64,000 bases of DNA from an uncultured Solobacterium sp. (GTDB lineage Bacteria; Bacillota_I; Bacilli_A; Erysipelotrichales; Erysipelotrichaceae). Below, piece after piece: positions 26,008 through 34,769 of the stretch (its first letter is position 1; each line of letters opens with the position of its first letter). The DNA lies in contig URYK01000004.1 in NCBI GenBank assembly GCA_900552125.1, positions 1-64,000 on the forward strand, given 5' to 3'. The notes below the pieces were generated by a model, which saw only the letters and a list, made by a program, of their open reading frames with translations, was not told where the DNA came from and did no database searches. The position numbers and the translations under genes were made by a program.

Positions 26008-27450
26008 ATGAAAATAAAAAAATATATATTTATTTTGGTAATGGTTTTTGCTATAGGATTAAGTATTGTTGATACAGAAGTGTTAAAAGCAAGTAATGAT
26101 GCATATGTTAGTATTTCTGCTAATGCGAGTGAAGTATATGTGGGAGATACTATTTCATTTACTGTATCAGCTAAAGGAGCAGGATATATTACTGTAAGTG
26201 GAGCAGCAAGTGATTATGATTGGTATGATAATAGCTCAAAGACTTTTACAGTATCTGCATCATCAGTAGGGACGATTACACTATCAGCATCTGGGGTATT
26301 AGCTGGATATGAGTTAGGTGAAGACACTAATGTAAGTGATAGTGTTTCTGTAAAAGTTAGTGCTAGATCTACACAAAACAATGGAAATAGTGGTAATACA
26401 GGAGGTTCTACATCTCAGGCACCTACAACAAATCAGAGTAATAAAGATGAGAATAATGAAGAAAAAGAATTATCTAATAATGCAAATTTATCAAGTCTAA
26501 GTGTTTCTTCCGGTACATTAAGTCCTAAGTTTTCCGCATCAAAGACTCAATATACAGTGAATTTGACTGGTAATGTTTCCAAGATTAAAATAAGTGCAAA
26601 GGCTGCTGATAGTAAAGCAAGTGTTTATGGTACTGGTGAACAAAGTGTAAAAGCAGGGAAGAATACACTTACAGTTAGTGTCGTTGCGGAAGATGGAACA
26701 CAGAAAGATTATGTCATTACGGTAAATGTAGATGAAACCCCTTTAGTGTATACATCATATAATGGGACAAAGCTAGGTTTTGTGCGTAGTTTAGATGGAG
26801 TAGATAAGCCAGGGAAATCTTTTGAAGAGACTACCTTGAAGATCGATGGAAAAGATGTGAGCGCCTGGAAAAGCAATTTGATGAACAAGACTATCGTTTA
26901 TTTGCAAAATGATGAGACTAAAGAGAAAAACTATTATCTGTATAATACAGAAACGAATACAGTAGAATCAAAGATTCAGCCAATGGCTATCTTAGGAAAT
27001 AATGTTTTTGTAGTGGATATTCCTGAAAATCTACAGAAAAGAGAAGGGATGACTTTCACAAAAGTTACTATTGATAAATATGAGCTTGATGGGTGGAAGT
27101 TTAATGATAAAGCATTTGAAAATTATGCTTTGATCTATGTGATGAATGAAAAAGGTGAGATGGTGTATTATCAGTATGAGAGCACTGAAAATACATTACA
27201 ATTATACTCAGAGGCTGCCTCTATCACACAGGAAGCATATGATGCATATAAAACCGATATGGATAATAAAGTGAAAACTTATACATGGATTATGTATGGG
27301 TTAGGTGCTGGCTGTGTGGTATTGCTTGCAGGATGTATAGTTCTAGCGTTACGTAAGAAAAACACTTTGAAGTATGCAAAGCAGGAAATATCTGTTAAGG
27401 GTAATGATGCAGAGAGTGAAGCGTTAAGAAATATATCAAATGAGGAATAG
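26008..27450 (+). CDS. membrane-anchored surface protein with Ig-like and cadherin-like domains
   Basis: 480 residues. A signal peptide (about 1-29) is followed by an Ig/beta-sandwich domain (about 30-115; VSISANASEVYVGDTISF), an Asn/Gly/Glu linker (about 116-152) and a cadherin-like beta-sandwich domain (about 155-245; NANLSSLSVSSGTLSPKF, with QKDYVITVNV at its end). An uncharacterised alpha/beta region (about 250-420), one transmembrane helix (about 424-447) and a short basic cytoplasmic tail end the protein. It starts five bases after the dockerin-bearing hydrolase, so the pair is one operon. A scaffold or receptor role for that enzyme is inference; I cannot identify a classical cohesin in it. 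Confidence 0.75.
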   Translation: MKIKKYIFILVMVFAIGLSIVDTEVLKASNDAYVSISANASEVYVGDTISFTVSAKGAGYITVSGAASDYDWYDNSSKTFTVSASSVGTITLSASGVLAGYELGEDTNVSDSVSVKVSARSTQNNGNSGNTGGSTSQAPTTNQSNKDENNEEKELSNNANLSSLSVSSGTLSPKFSASKTQYTVNLTGNVSKIKISAKAADSKASVYGTGEQSVKAGKNTLTVSVVAEDGTQKDYVITVNVDETPLVYTSYNGTKLGFVRSLDGVDKPGKSFEETTLKIDGKDVSAWKSNLMNKTIVYLQNDETKEKNYYLYNTETNTVESKIQPMAILGNNVFVVDIPENLQKREGMTFTKVTIDKYELDGWKFNDKAFENYALIYVMNEKGEMVYYQYESTENTLQLYSEAASITQEAYDAYKTDMDNKVKTYTWIMYGLGAGCVVLLAGCIVLALRKKNTLKYAKQEISVKGNDAESEALRNISNEE

Positions 27451-27499
27451 AAAGCTATAGAGCGTTGAGTTTTAATACTTGATGCCTTATAGCTTTTTT
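27451..27499 (+). terminator. intrinsic terminator
   Basis: AAAGCTATA (27451-27459) pairs with TATAGCTTT (27488-27496) around a 28-base loop, then T-rich sequence. From here to 27795 I see only AT-rich sequence and a possible -10, TATCAT (27752-27757), for ftsA. Confidence 0.65.
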
Positions 27500-27795
27500 A
27501 TAATTACAAAAATCTTTGAATTATATCAGTTTACATGATTTTTGAGGCAGATCATATGAAATAAGTTGTATGAAAATTTGATAAGAATAATAGGAATAAA
27601 AGAGTTTATTACATGAAAAAAAGGTTAATAAATTACAAGAAATATCAAAGCTGAGGGCGATAGGGAATATCACTTATAGTCTTTTTTAAATATTTATTAG
27701 AAACGTTTGAAAAAAGTGCTGGAAATAGTTTTTAAACCGCTTAATTTATGGTATCATATAGAAGTATAAATGTAAGCGTAAAGAGGAGGTACCTT

Positions 27796-29052
27796 ATGAA
27801 GAAAAAGGAAATATATGCCTCTATAGAAGTGGCGGATCATGAGGTTCGATTAGTTGTTGGTGAATTTTATGAAACGCGTTTCAATATTCTAAGAGTGGAA
27901 AAGGCCCCTATACAGGGAATTGAGAATTTAAGCATTGTAGATGAACAAAATGTAGTTAATGGAATTATAAAAGTAAAGAAGCAGGCAGAAGATGTATTAG
28001 GTTATCATATAGAACGAGTTCTGTTGGCTATTCCATCGGTATCGGTACAAAGACATAATAAACGTGTTACGGTTATACCAGATGCCAGCAGCAAGCGTAT
28101 TCGTTTAAGCGATATTCAAAAAGGATTAAATGAAGCAGTTTGTTTTAAGCCAGATCCTGAATTAGAATTAGTTAATATCGGGTGTATTAAATACATAACA
28201 AATGGAATTACTTCCAGAAAGATGCCAATAGATGAAACAGCAGATGTTATGCATATGAGTGTTGATTTATTGTATGCGGATAAGGAAATTGTATATGCAT
28301 ATGCTCGCTGTATAGAAAAAGCCGGCTTAGAGATTTTAGATGTATGTCTAGATTCTTATGCTATGGCAAATGAGGCTGCGGTTTTTGAACAGACTGTAGA
28401 TAAATATGTAATTCAGGTTGATATTGCGAGAAATCATACAACCTTGTCATTATTCTCACATGGCAAGTTAGTTAATTGTGAGATTCTTGATGAAGGATGC
28501 GGAAGCTGGCTGACTGGATTAAAACAGCAGTATCGTTTAAGTGAGAATATTAGTTTTCGTTTGGTACAGAATACATGTACTTTTATGGAAGAGGAAGCAA
28601 AAAATCAGGTTATTTACATTTGGTCACAGAATGGTGAACAAAAACAGATTACAGAAAAACAGGTTTGTGATGCCGTAGTACCATATATCAATAATTGGTT
28701 TGCACGTATTAATGAAGCATGTGCACCAATCATTGAAAGCGGTGATGTTCGTTATTTCTTGTGTGGTGAAGGCTGTGAAATTCCATCATTGAGTCAGCTG
28801 ATTTCTAAATTAGATGCACCAGCTCAGATTTATGTTCCACAGACAATTGGGGCAAGAGATTGTTCCCTGGTAACTTGTTTAGGCTTATTTTATAGCTGGA
28901 AGGAACAGATGGAAATCCGAAGAGATGAACGTGTGTGCTGTAATACTCAAGAAGTAGAACAGACGATTGCCACTACAGTAAAGAAAAGTACAGATGATGT
29001 AGAAGGCGGATTTACAAAGAAATTAAAAAGCATACTGTTAAGCGATAAATAA
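27796..29052 (+). CDS. ftsA: cell division protein FtsA
   Basis: 418-residue actin-like ATPase that ties FtsZ to the membrane. It starts at ATG 27796 (AGAGGAGGTACC just upstream); the open frame extends 16 codons earlier without support. It opens IYASIEVADHEVRLVVGEF, the first phosphate strand, and has an SHS2/1C region (about 85-170) and later actin-fold strands (VIQVDIARNHTTLSLFSHG). The last residues (FTKKLKSILLSD) form an amphipathic, membrane-binding helix. It is more divergent than Bacillus FtsA, but it lies 20 bases before ftsZ. Confidence 0.9.
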   Translation: MKKKEIYASIEVADHEVRLVVGEFYETRFNILRVEKAPIQGIENLSIVDEQNVVNGIIKVKKQAEDVLGYHIERVLLAIPSVSVQRHNKRVTVIPDASSKRIRLSDIQKGLNEAVCFKPDPELELVNIGCIKYITNGITSRKMPIDETADVMHMSVDLLYADKEIVYAYARCIEKAGLEILDVCLDSYAMANEAAVFEQTVDKYVIQVDIARNHTTLSLFSHGKLVNCEILDEGCGSWLTGLKQQYRLSENISFRLVQNTCTFMEEEAKNQVIYIWSQNGEQKQITEKQVCDAVVPYINNWFARINEACAPIIESGDVRYFLCGEGCEIPSLSQLISKLDAPAQIYVPQTIGARDCSLVTCLGLFYSWKEQMEIRRDERVCCNTQEVEQTIATTVKKSTDDVEGGFTKKLKSILLSDK

Positions 29053-29072
29053 GAGAGAGTGAGGAATAACAA

Positions 29073-30161
29073 ATGAGTGATTTACAGTTTGAACAGGTAG
29101 CAAATATAAAAGTATTTGGTATTGGAGGCGGTGGCTGTAATGCCGTAAACCGCATGGTTTCCGAGGGTGTAAAAGGTGTTGAATTTTATGTTGCGAATAC
29201 AGATCTTCAAGCCTTGAATATTTCTCCTGTCGAAAATAAAATTGTCTTAGGACGTGAAATTACAAAAGGTTTAGGAGCTGGAGCAAATCCGGAAATCGGA
29301 CGTCGAGCTGCTCAGGAAAATGAAAATGAAATTCGTGAAGCAATCAAAGGTAGTGACATGGTGTTTATTACTACTGGTTTAGGTGGAGGAACCGGAACTG
29401 GTGCTGCGCCTATTTTTGCGAAAATTGCGAAAGAAGAAGGAGCATTGACAGTTGGTATCGTTACTAAACCATTTACTTTTGAAGGAAAGAAAAGAACGCA
29501 ATCTGCAGAAGCAGGTTTAGAAGATCTGAAACAATATGTAGATTCTTTAATTATCGTTTCCAATAATAATCTGATTGAAGTTATTGGCCGTCGTCCATTA
29601 ACAGAAGCATTCCAGGCTGCAGATAATGTATTGCGTCAGGGTGTACAGACAATTACTGATTTGATTGCGGTTCCTGCATTGATCAACCTTGACTTTGCCG
29701 ATGTTCGTACAATCATGGAAAATCAGGGATCTGCGTTAATTGGTATCGGTATGGCAGAAGGCGAAGATAAAGCTCGTATGGCTGCAGAAAAAGCTATTCA
29801 GTCACCATTATTGGAAGCACAGATTACTGGTGCTCGTAATGCAATTGTAAATATTACTGGTGGAGAATCTATTACCTTGTTTGATGCGGAGGACGCAATG
29901 GCATTAGTACGTGAAGCAGCAGGCAATGATATTGACGCAATCTTTGGTGTTGCGATTAATGAAAAATTAGGAGATTCTATTATTGTAACTGTTATTGCGA
30001 CAGGTTTTGACCAGGAAGAAGAGGAAGAAGAAGCTGCAGCTGCATTTACTCAGCCAGTAACACGTAGTGCATCTAGAACACAGAATGAAGAACCTGCGCG
30101 GTATCAGGAAGTAGAAGATGATGATCGCGAAGGTATTCCATCTTTCTTCTCTCGTCGATAA
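29073..30161 (+). CDS. ftsZ: cell division GTPase FtsZ
   Basis: Tubulin-like GTPase that forms the Z ring. 362 residues. Visible motifs are [12 protein letters not shown], the tubulin signature [25 protein letters not shown] and the T7-loop region [17 protein letters not shown]. An acidic linker precedes the C-terminal conserved tail GIPSFFSRR, which contacts FtsA. GAGTGAGG lies upstream. It forms a unit with ftsA and the unknown gene starting one base after its stop. Confidence 0.98.
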   Translation: MSDLQFEQVANIKVFGIGGGGCNAVNRMVSEGVKGVEFYVANTDLQALNISPVENKIVLGREITKGLGAGANPEIGRRAAQENENEIREAIKGSDMVFITTGLGGGTGTGAAPIFAKIAKEEGALTVGIVTKPFTFEGKKRTQSAEAGLEDLKQYVDSLIIVSNNNLIEVIGRRPLTEAFQAADNVLRQGVQTITDLIAVPALINLDFADVRTIMENQGSALIGIGMAEGEDKARMAAEKAIQSPLLEAQITGARNAIVNITGGESITLFDAEDAMALVREAAGNDIDAIFGVAINEKLGDSIIVTVIATGFDQEEEEEEAAAAFTQPVTRSASRTQNEEPARYQEVEDDDREGIPSFFSRR

Positions 30162-30162
30162 T

Positions 30163-30609
30163 ATGAAGATATATTATATTGATGATAGTATGCTTTCAAA
30201 GAGTGAATTTGCGACACAGATATTAAGTCGTTTTGAATTTCACTTAAAGAAAGAGCCTGCTGATCTGATTCTGATTAGTGCAGGAGATAAAGAAAGTCCA
30301 TTACTTAAACATTTTATTGAAACGCAATTGCATACACCGATTTTGGTTAGTCCTGCACAATTTGATTTTCAGGGTGTTCGAGGTGATTTGCGCAACAGCG
30401 TATGTAAAATAGAAGGTTTTTCTGATATGCAGAGTTATAGCGGCTCTTTTGTCGCATATGATACGGAACAAGATATTTGTGAACGTATTTATCTTGAGTT
30501 ATTTCTTGATCATGATAATGGCGAAATTGATGACTTTGTGAAAGAAATAGAAGAAATGCTGAGTGATAAAATACAGTCACGTTTAAAAAATAAAGGAAAT
30601 TGGAATTAA
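30163..30609 (+). CDS. uncharacterised protein downstream of ftsZ
   Basis: 148 residues, not recognised. It begins one base after the ftsZ stop, so it is almost certainly translated with it. The sequence opens MKIYYIDDSMLSKSEF and has alternating beta strands and helices (DLILISAGDKESPLLKHF, TPILVSPAQFDF), like a small Rossmann or receiver-like fold. There is no catalytic signature I can name. The C-terminus is a charged helix (about 115-145). No signal peptide or membrane segment. Its position suggests a division-related role, as inference only. Confidence 0.7.
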   Translation: MKIYYIDDSMLSKSEFATQILSRFEFHLKKEPADLILISAGDKESPLLKHFIETQLHTPILVSPAQFDFQGVRGDLRNSVCKIEGFSDMQSYSGSFVAYDTEQDICERIYLELFLDHDNGEIDDFVKEIEEMLSDKIQSRLKNKGNWN

Positions 30610-30646
30610 GGCAAGAGGATTTGGACTCTTGCCTTTGTCTATTTTT
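30608..30646 (+). terminator. intrinsic terminator of ftsAZ unit
   Basis: Perfect 10-bp stem AAGGCAAGAG/CTCTTGCCTT (30608-30617 with 30626-30635), followed by TTGTCTATTTTTT. Confidence 0.82.
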
Positions 30647-30716
30647 TAGAGGTTTTGTCGTACTAGTCATATAATTTTTTTCATCACATACATTTTGGTA
30701 GTGAAGGAGGGATTGT

Positions 30717-33290
30717 ATGCCTTATCGTATGAATATCGTTGATGTAGAAGAAAAGACGTTTAGTAATTTAACACAAGGTTTGAACGATGAAGAAGCATTG
30801 GCTCGATTAAAGGAACATGGGAAGAATGAGCTTATAAAACAGAAAAAAGAGACGATTCTAGAGTTGTTTTTTGATCAGTTGAAAGATCCGATGGTTATTA
30901 TTTTATTGGCAGGTGCTCTTATTTCTATTTTCTTAGGTGAGTATTTAGATTCAGGGATAATCTTAATCGTGATTATACTAAATGCGACAATTGGAGTGAT
31001 TCAGGAATATAAAGCAGAAAAGGCGATTGAAGCATTAGAAAAATTATCTACTCCAAAAGCCTATGTAATTCGTGAAGGATTTTTAAAAGAAATAGATTCC
31101 AAGGATTTGGTTATAGGTGATATAGTAGAACTTGAAGTAGGACGTTACATACCAGCAGATATGCGTTTAATCTCTTCTACAAATTTAAAAGTAGAAGAAA
31201 GTACATTGACTGGAGAAAGTGAAGCAGTAGAAAAAGATGCTACACTTATATATGATAATGATATGAATATATCAGATCAGAAAAATATGGTGTTTATGTC
31301 AACGTATGTAACTTATGGCAAAGCCAGAGGAATTGTTGTTCGTACAGGGATGAGCAGTGAAGTCGGAAAAATTGCGCGAATGTTAGATGAATCTAATGAG
31401 GATATGACACCTTTGCAGGCTCGATTAGCGCATTTATCTAAAATCTTAGGATTGATGTCTATTGTTGTATGTATATCCATGTTTTTAGTGGCACTCTTAC
31501 AGGGAAGAGAATTATTTGATATGCTGCTGTTATCTATATCACTGGCAGTTGCGGCTATCCCAGAAGGCTTGCCGGCAGTAGTTACCATTGTGCTAGCATT
31601 AGGGGTTCAGGTAATGAGTAAGAATCATGCCATCATCAGAAAACTTCATGCAGTGGAAACATTAGGTTCTTTAAGTGTGATATGCTGTGATAAAACAGGT
31701 ACACTTACACAGAATAAAATGCATGTGGTATCCTGTTTTTCTTCAGGAACTTTGCAGAAAAACAGTGAGGAATTATTAAGAGGGTTCTGCTTATGTAATA
31801 ATGCAGTTGTGCAAAATGAAGAAGTGTTAGGAGAACCTACTGAAGTAGCGATTATGATGTATTGTATGAAAGAAGGAATGCATAAAGATAAAGAAGATAT
31901 TGATTATGTACGTGTAAATGAAATTAGTTTTGATTCTTCTAGAAAATTGATGACGACCATACATCAGCATGGAAAAGAATATATTGCATATACCAAAGGT
32001 GCATTGGAAAAAGTATTAGAATTATGTAGTCATGTAAGGATAAATAAAGAGACAAAACGCATGACTAGTTATGAAAAAAATCAGATTTTAGAGGCTAGTC
32101 GTAAAGTAAGCAGTGATGCACAGCGAGTACTGGGACTTGCGATGAGAAGCATAAAAAGTTGTCAGGACAGTGGAGTAGAAAGCAATATGACCTTTATTGG
32201 TTTTGTTGGATTAATGGATCCTCCACGTGATGAGGTTAAAGATGCGATCATGTTATGTCATAAAGCAGGTATCAAAGTAAAAATGATTACTGGAGATCAT
32301 CCGCTGACTGCCTTTGCGATAGCACGTAATCTTGGAATTGCGAAAAATGATGCACAGGTAATTACTGGTAAAGAGTTAGATGAATTAGATGATAAACAGT
32401 TAGAAGATAGAGTATTAAATTATCGTGTCTTTGCGCGTGTTACTCCTGAACACAAGGTACGCATTGTTAGTGCATGTAAAGCTCATAATCTAGTTGTTGC
32501 GATGACTGGGGATGGTGTTAATGATGCGCCTAGTCTGAAGAATGCGGATATTGGAATTGCGATGGGAAAAAGTGGTACAGATGTATGTAAACAGGCGTCT
32601 GATATGATTTTAACAAATGATAATTTTGCGACCATTGTGGAAGCGGTGGAACAAGGAAGAAATGTATATCTGAATATACAGAAAGCAGTATTATATTTAT
32701 TAAGCTGTAATCTTGGAGAGATTATGTCGCTATTTCTTGCCATACTCCTCATGCCGCATACGATTTCGCCCTTATCTGCGATACAGATTTTATGGGTAAA
32801 CTTAGTAACAGATGCTTTTCCAGCTTTAGCACTTGGGATTGACCCTAAAGATGCCTTTATAATGGATGAAAAGCCTAGGAATCGAAAAGAGAGTCTTTTC
32901 TCTCATGGAGGTATGATCTTTACAATTCTTAATGGTATGTTTATTGGGACAATTACATTGGTTGCCTTTCGTTATGGATTACATGCAAGCGAAGAGAAAG
33001 CTAGAACCATGGCATTTATGGTATTGTCAATATCACAGTTGTTTCATGCGATGAATTTGCGTTCTCGTACGCATTCTATGTTTGAAGTAGGAATCTTTAA
33101 AAATAAATGGTTATTATTAACGATTGTGTTTGGAATTTTACTACAAGTAAGTGTATGTCATATTCCATTCTTCCATATGATTCTTCATACAACGCCTTTG
33201 TCTATATTGGAATGGCAAATAGTATTTGGTTTGTCTTTCAGTATTATATTAATCAATGAGATTAGTAAGTGGATCGCGAAAGAGAAGTAA
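30717..33290 (+). CDS. P-type cation (Ca2+-type) transporting ATPase
   Basis: 857-residue P2A-type ATPase in the membrane. N-terminal cation ATPase domain; actuator motif LTGESEAVEK; M4 ion site PEGLPAVVTIVLALGV; phosphorylation site CCDKTGTLTQNK; nucleotide-domain YTKGALEKVLELC; hinge GDGVNDAPSLKNADIGIAMG; and M6 WVNLVTDAFPALALG, whose Asn/Asp residues match the calcium pump site. Ten transmembrane helices are expected. Calcium is the likely substrate by these residues; manganese or sodium cannot be excluded. GAAGGAGGG precedes ATG 30717, and terminators flank it on both sides. Confidence 0.92.
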   Translation: MPYRMNIVDVEEKTFSNLTQGLNDEEALARLKEHGKNELIKQKKETILELFFDQLKDPMVIILLAGALISIFLGEYLDSGIILIVIILNATIGVIQEYKAEKAIEALEKLSTPKAYVIREGFLKEIDSKDLVIGDIVELEVGRYIPADMRLISSTNLKVEESTLTGESEAVEKDATLIYDNDMNISDQKNMVFMSTYVTYGKARGIVVRTGMSSEVGKIARMLDESNEDMTPLQARLAHLSKILGLMSIVVCISMFLVALLQGRELFDMLLLSISLAVAAIPEGLPAVVTIVLALGVQVMSKNHAIIRKLHAVETLGSLSVICCDKTGTLTQNKMHVVSCFSSGTLQKNSEELLRGFCLCNNAVVQNEEVLGEPTEVAIMMYCMKEGMHKDKEDIDYVRVNEISFDSSRKLMTTIHQHGKEYIAYTKGALEKVLELCSHVRINKETKRMTSYEKNQILEASRKVSSDAQRVLGLAMRSIKSCQDSGVESNMTFIGFVGLMDPPRDEVKDAIMLCHKAGIKVKMITGDHPLTAFAIARNLGIAKNDAQVITGKELDELDDKQLEDRVLNYRVFARVTPEHKVRIVSACKAHNLVVAMTGDGVNDAPSLKNADIGIAMGKSGTDVCKQASDMILTNDNFATIVEAVEQGRNVYLNIQKAVLYLLSCNLGEIMSLFLAILLMPHTISPLSAIQILWVNLVTDAFPALALGIDPKDAFIMDEKPRNRKESLFSHGGMIFTILNGMFIGTITLVAFRYGLHASEEKARTMAFMVLSISQLFHAMNLRSRTHSMFEVGIFKNKWLLLTIVFGILLQVSVCHIPFFHMILHTTPLSILEWQIVFGLSFSIILINEISKWIAKEK

Positions 33291-33317
33291 ATAACCTTAA
33301 TTATAAAATGAACAATG

Positions 33318-33360
33318 GCAGGAATCAGATAGTGATCTATATCTAATCCTGCTTTTTTTT
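33318..33360 (+). terminator. intrinsic terminator
   Basis: GCAGGA (33318-33323)/TCCTGC (33347-33352) with an AT-rich inner pairing and a run of eight T. Confidence 0.82.
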
Positions 33361-33400
33361 ATGTATTATCTTTCTACTTGAGCTGTTTTCATGTATAATT

Positions 33401-33859
33401 ATGGACATGGAAACAAATCAGACAGCTAAAGAAAGAAAAAAAGCAAAAAGAAAATTAAAGAAACAACAGGAACGTGAAAAGAAAATTAAAAATCTGTGTA
33501 AGATGAAGAATCAGGAAAACTTTCTTTATAAATATACAAAGAAAATGAGTATGAATGCTAATGATGCAATTAAAGAACTTAAAGAATATGGAGTTGAGGT
33601 TTCATCTAAGCAGAAACAATATGAAAAAACAAAGAAAAAAGAAATCAAAGAACAAAGAAGGAGGCATCGAGAGAAACGTAAGGCACAAGAAATGAAAGAG
33701 AATTTTGATTTTGATACATATTTTGATGACTATTGGTGCTTTGATTATGAAGATGTTGTAGATTATGAAATTGGCAGAATGATACTGGAATGTAGTGAAG
33801 AAGAGAAAAATAGTGATAATTGTGATGATTATATTTATTCAGATGATCTGCCGTTTTAG
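33401..33859 (+). CDS. lysine-rich coiled-coil protein of unknown function
   Basis: 152 residues, not recognised. The first two-thirds is extremely basic and helical (many KK, KR and EK pairs, about 8-105), suggesting coiled coil or nucleic-acid binding. The last third is acidic and aromatic (FDFDTYFDDYWCFDYEDVVD, about 108-127), so the protein is strongly bipolar in charge. A TATAAT lies at 33394-33399, directly before the first ATG at 33401; if that is the -10 box, the message would begin near ATG 33407 and be leaderless. No clear Shine-Dalgarno site is present. The radical SAM gene follows 13 bases after the stop. Confidence 0.65.
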   Translation: MDMETNQTAKERKKAKRKLKKQQEREKKIKNLCKMKNQENFLYKYTKKMSMNANDAIKELKEYGVEVSSKQKQYEKTKKKEIKEQRRRHREKRKAQEMKENFDFDTYFDDYWCFDYEDVVDYEIGRMILECSEEEKNSDNCDDYIYSDDLPF

Positions 33860-33872
33860 AAAGGATAAAGAA

Positions 33873-34712
33873 ATGCGATTTAAGAGAATTTATATAGAAA
33901 TCACAAATACCTGTAATTTAGCTTGCAGTTTTTGTATTCAAAATCAAAGAGTACCTCGTAAATTAAGTGTTGAAGAATTTGAGCATATTATTAATGAAAT
34001 CAAGCCTTATACAGATTATGTTTATCTGCATATATTAGGAGAACCATTATCGCATCCTGATTTAGGAGCATTCTTAGATATATGTGAACAAGCGGATTTA
34101 CAGGTGAATATTACAACAAATGGAACATTATTAAAGGCAAAAGAAGAACTTCTCCTTAGCCATCGCATACGACAGATTAATGTGTCTTTACATAGTTTTC
34201 CTGAACATGTACAGCCTCATTATTTTGAAGATGTATGCAGTGTTAGTGAAAAGCTGGCTAGACAAGGAGTCCATATCAGTTATCGCTTATGGAGTGTAAA
34301 AGATGGAGTACTATCAGAAGAATCAAAAGTTTTGCTGGAAAAAATTATGAAGCATTATGCGATTCCGGAAATTAAGGATTTTGAAAAACGCATGCGTATG
34401 AAGCTACAGGATTATCTTTATTTAAATATGGAATCGGTATTTGAATGGCCATCTTTAAATCATTCTTTTGTATCTGATGTAGGGCGTTGTCTTGGAATGA
34501 AACATATGTGTGGAATTTTAAGTGATGGAACGATAACTGCATGTTGTCTTGATTCAAAAGGAGATATTGCATTAGGAAATATCTTTAAGGAATCATTTTC
34601 TTCAATTATACAAAGTGATCGGGTAATAGCAATGTGTGATGGATTTTCAAATCAGATAATAAAAGAAGAATTGTGTAAGCATTGCAGCTATCGATTACGA
34701 TTCAATAAGTAG
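33873..34712 (+). CDS. radical SAM/SPASM-like protein
   Basis: 279 residues from ATG 33873 (GAAAGGATAAAG upstream). The radical SAM cluster motif is EITNTCNLACSFCIQNQ (CxxxCxxC, about residues 12-20), with VYLHILGEPLSHPDL as the SAM-contact strand and NITTNGTLL after it. The C-terminal part has a short SPASM-like set of cysteines (CLGMKHMCG, CCLDS, ELCKHCSYR), which probably binds a second iron-sulfur cluster. Such proteins modify peptides or cofactors; no precursor-peptide gene is recognised here unless the preceding lysine-rich protein is a substrate, which is speculation. Confidence 0.85.
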   Translation: MRFKRIYIEITNTCNLACSFCIQNQRVPRKLSVEEFEHIINEIKPYTDYVYLHILGEPLSHPDLGAFLDICEQADLQVNITTNGTLLKAKEELLLSHRIRQINVSLHSFPEHVQPHYFEDVCSVSEKLARQGVHISYRLWSVKDGVLSEESKVLLEKIMKHYAIPEIKDFEKRMRMKLQDYLYLNMESVFEWPSLNHSFVSDVGRCLGMKHMCGILSDGTITACCLDSKGDIALGNIFKESFSSIIQSDRVIAMCDGFSNQIIKEELCKHCSYRLRFNK

Positions 34713-34769
34713 TATAGGTGTAACTATGGCATTTTCATGGTATAATAACATGCGAAAGCGGTGTATAAC

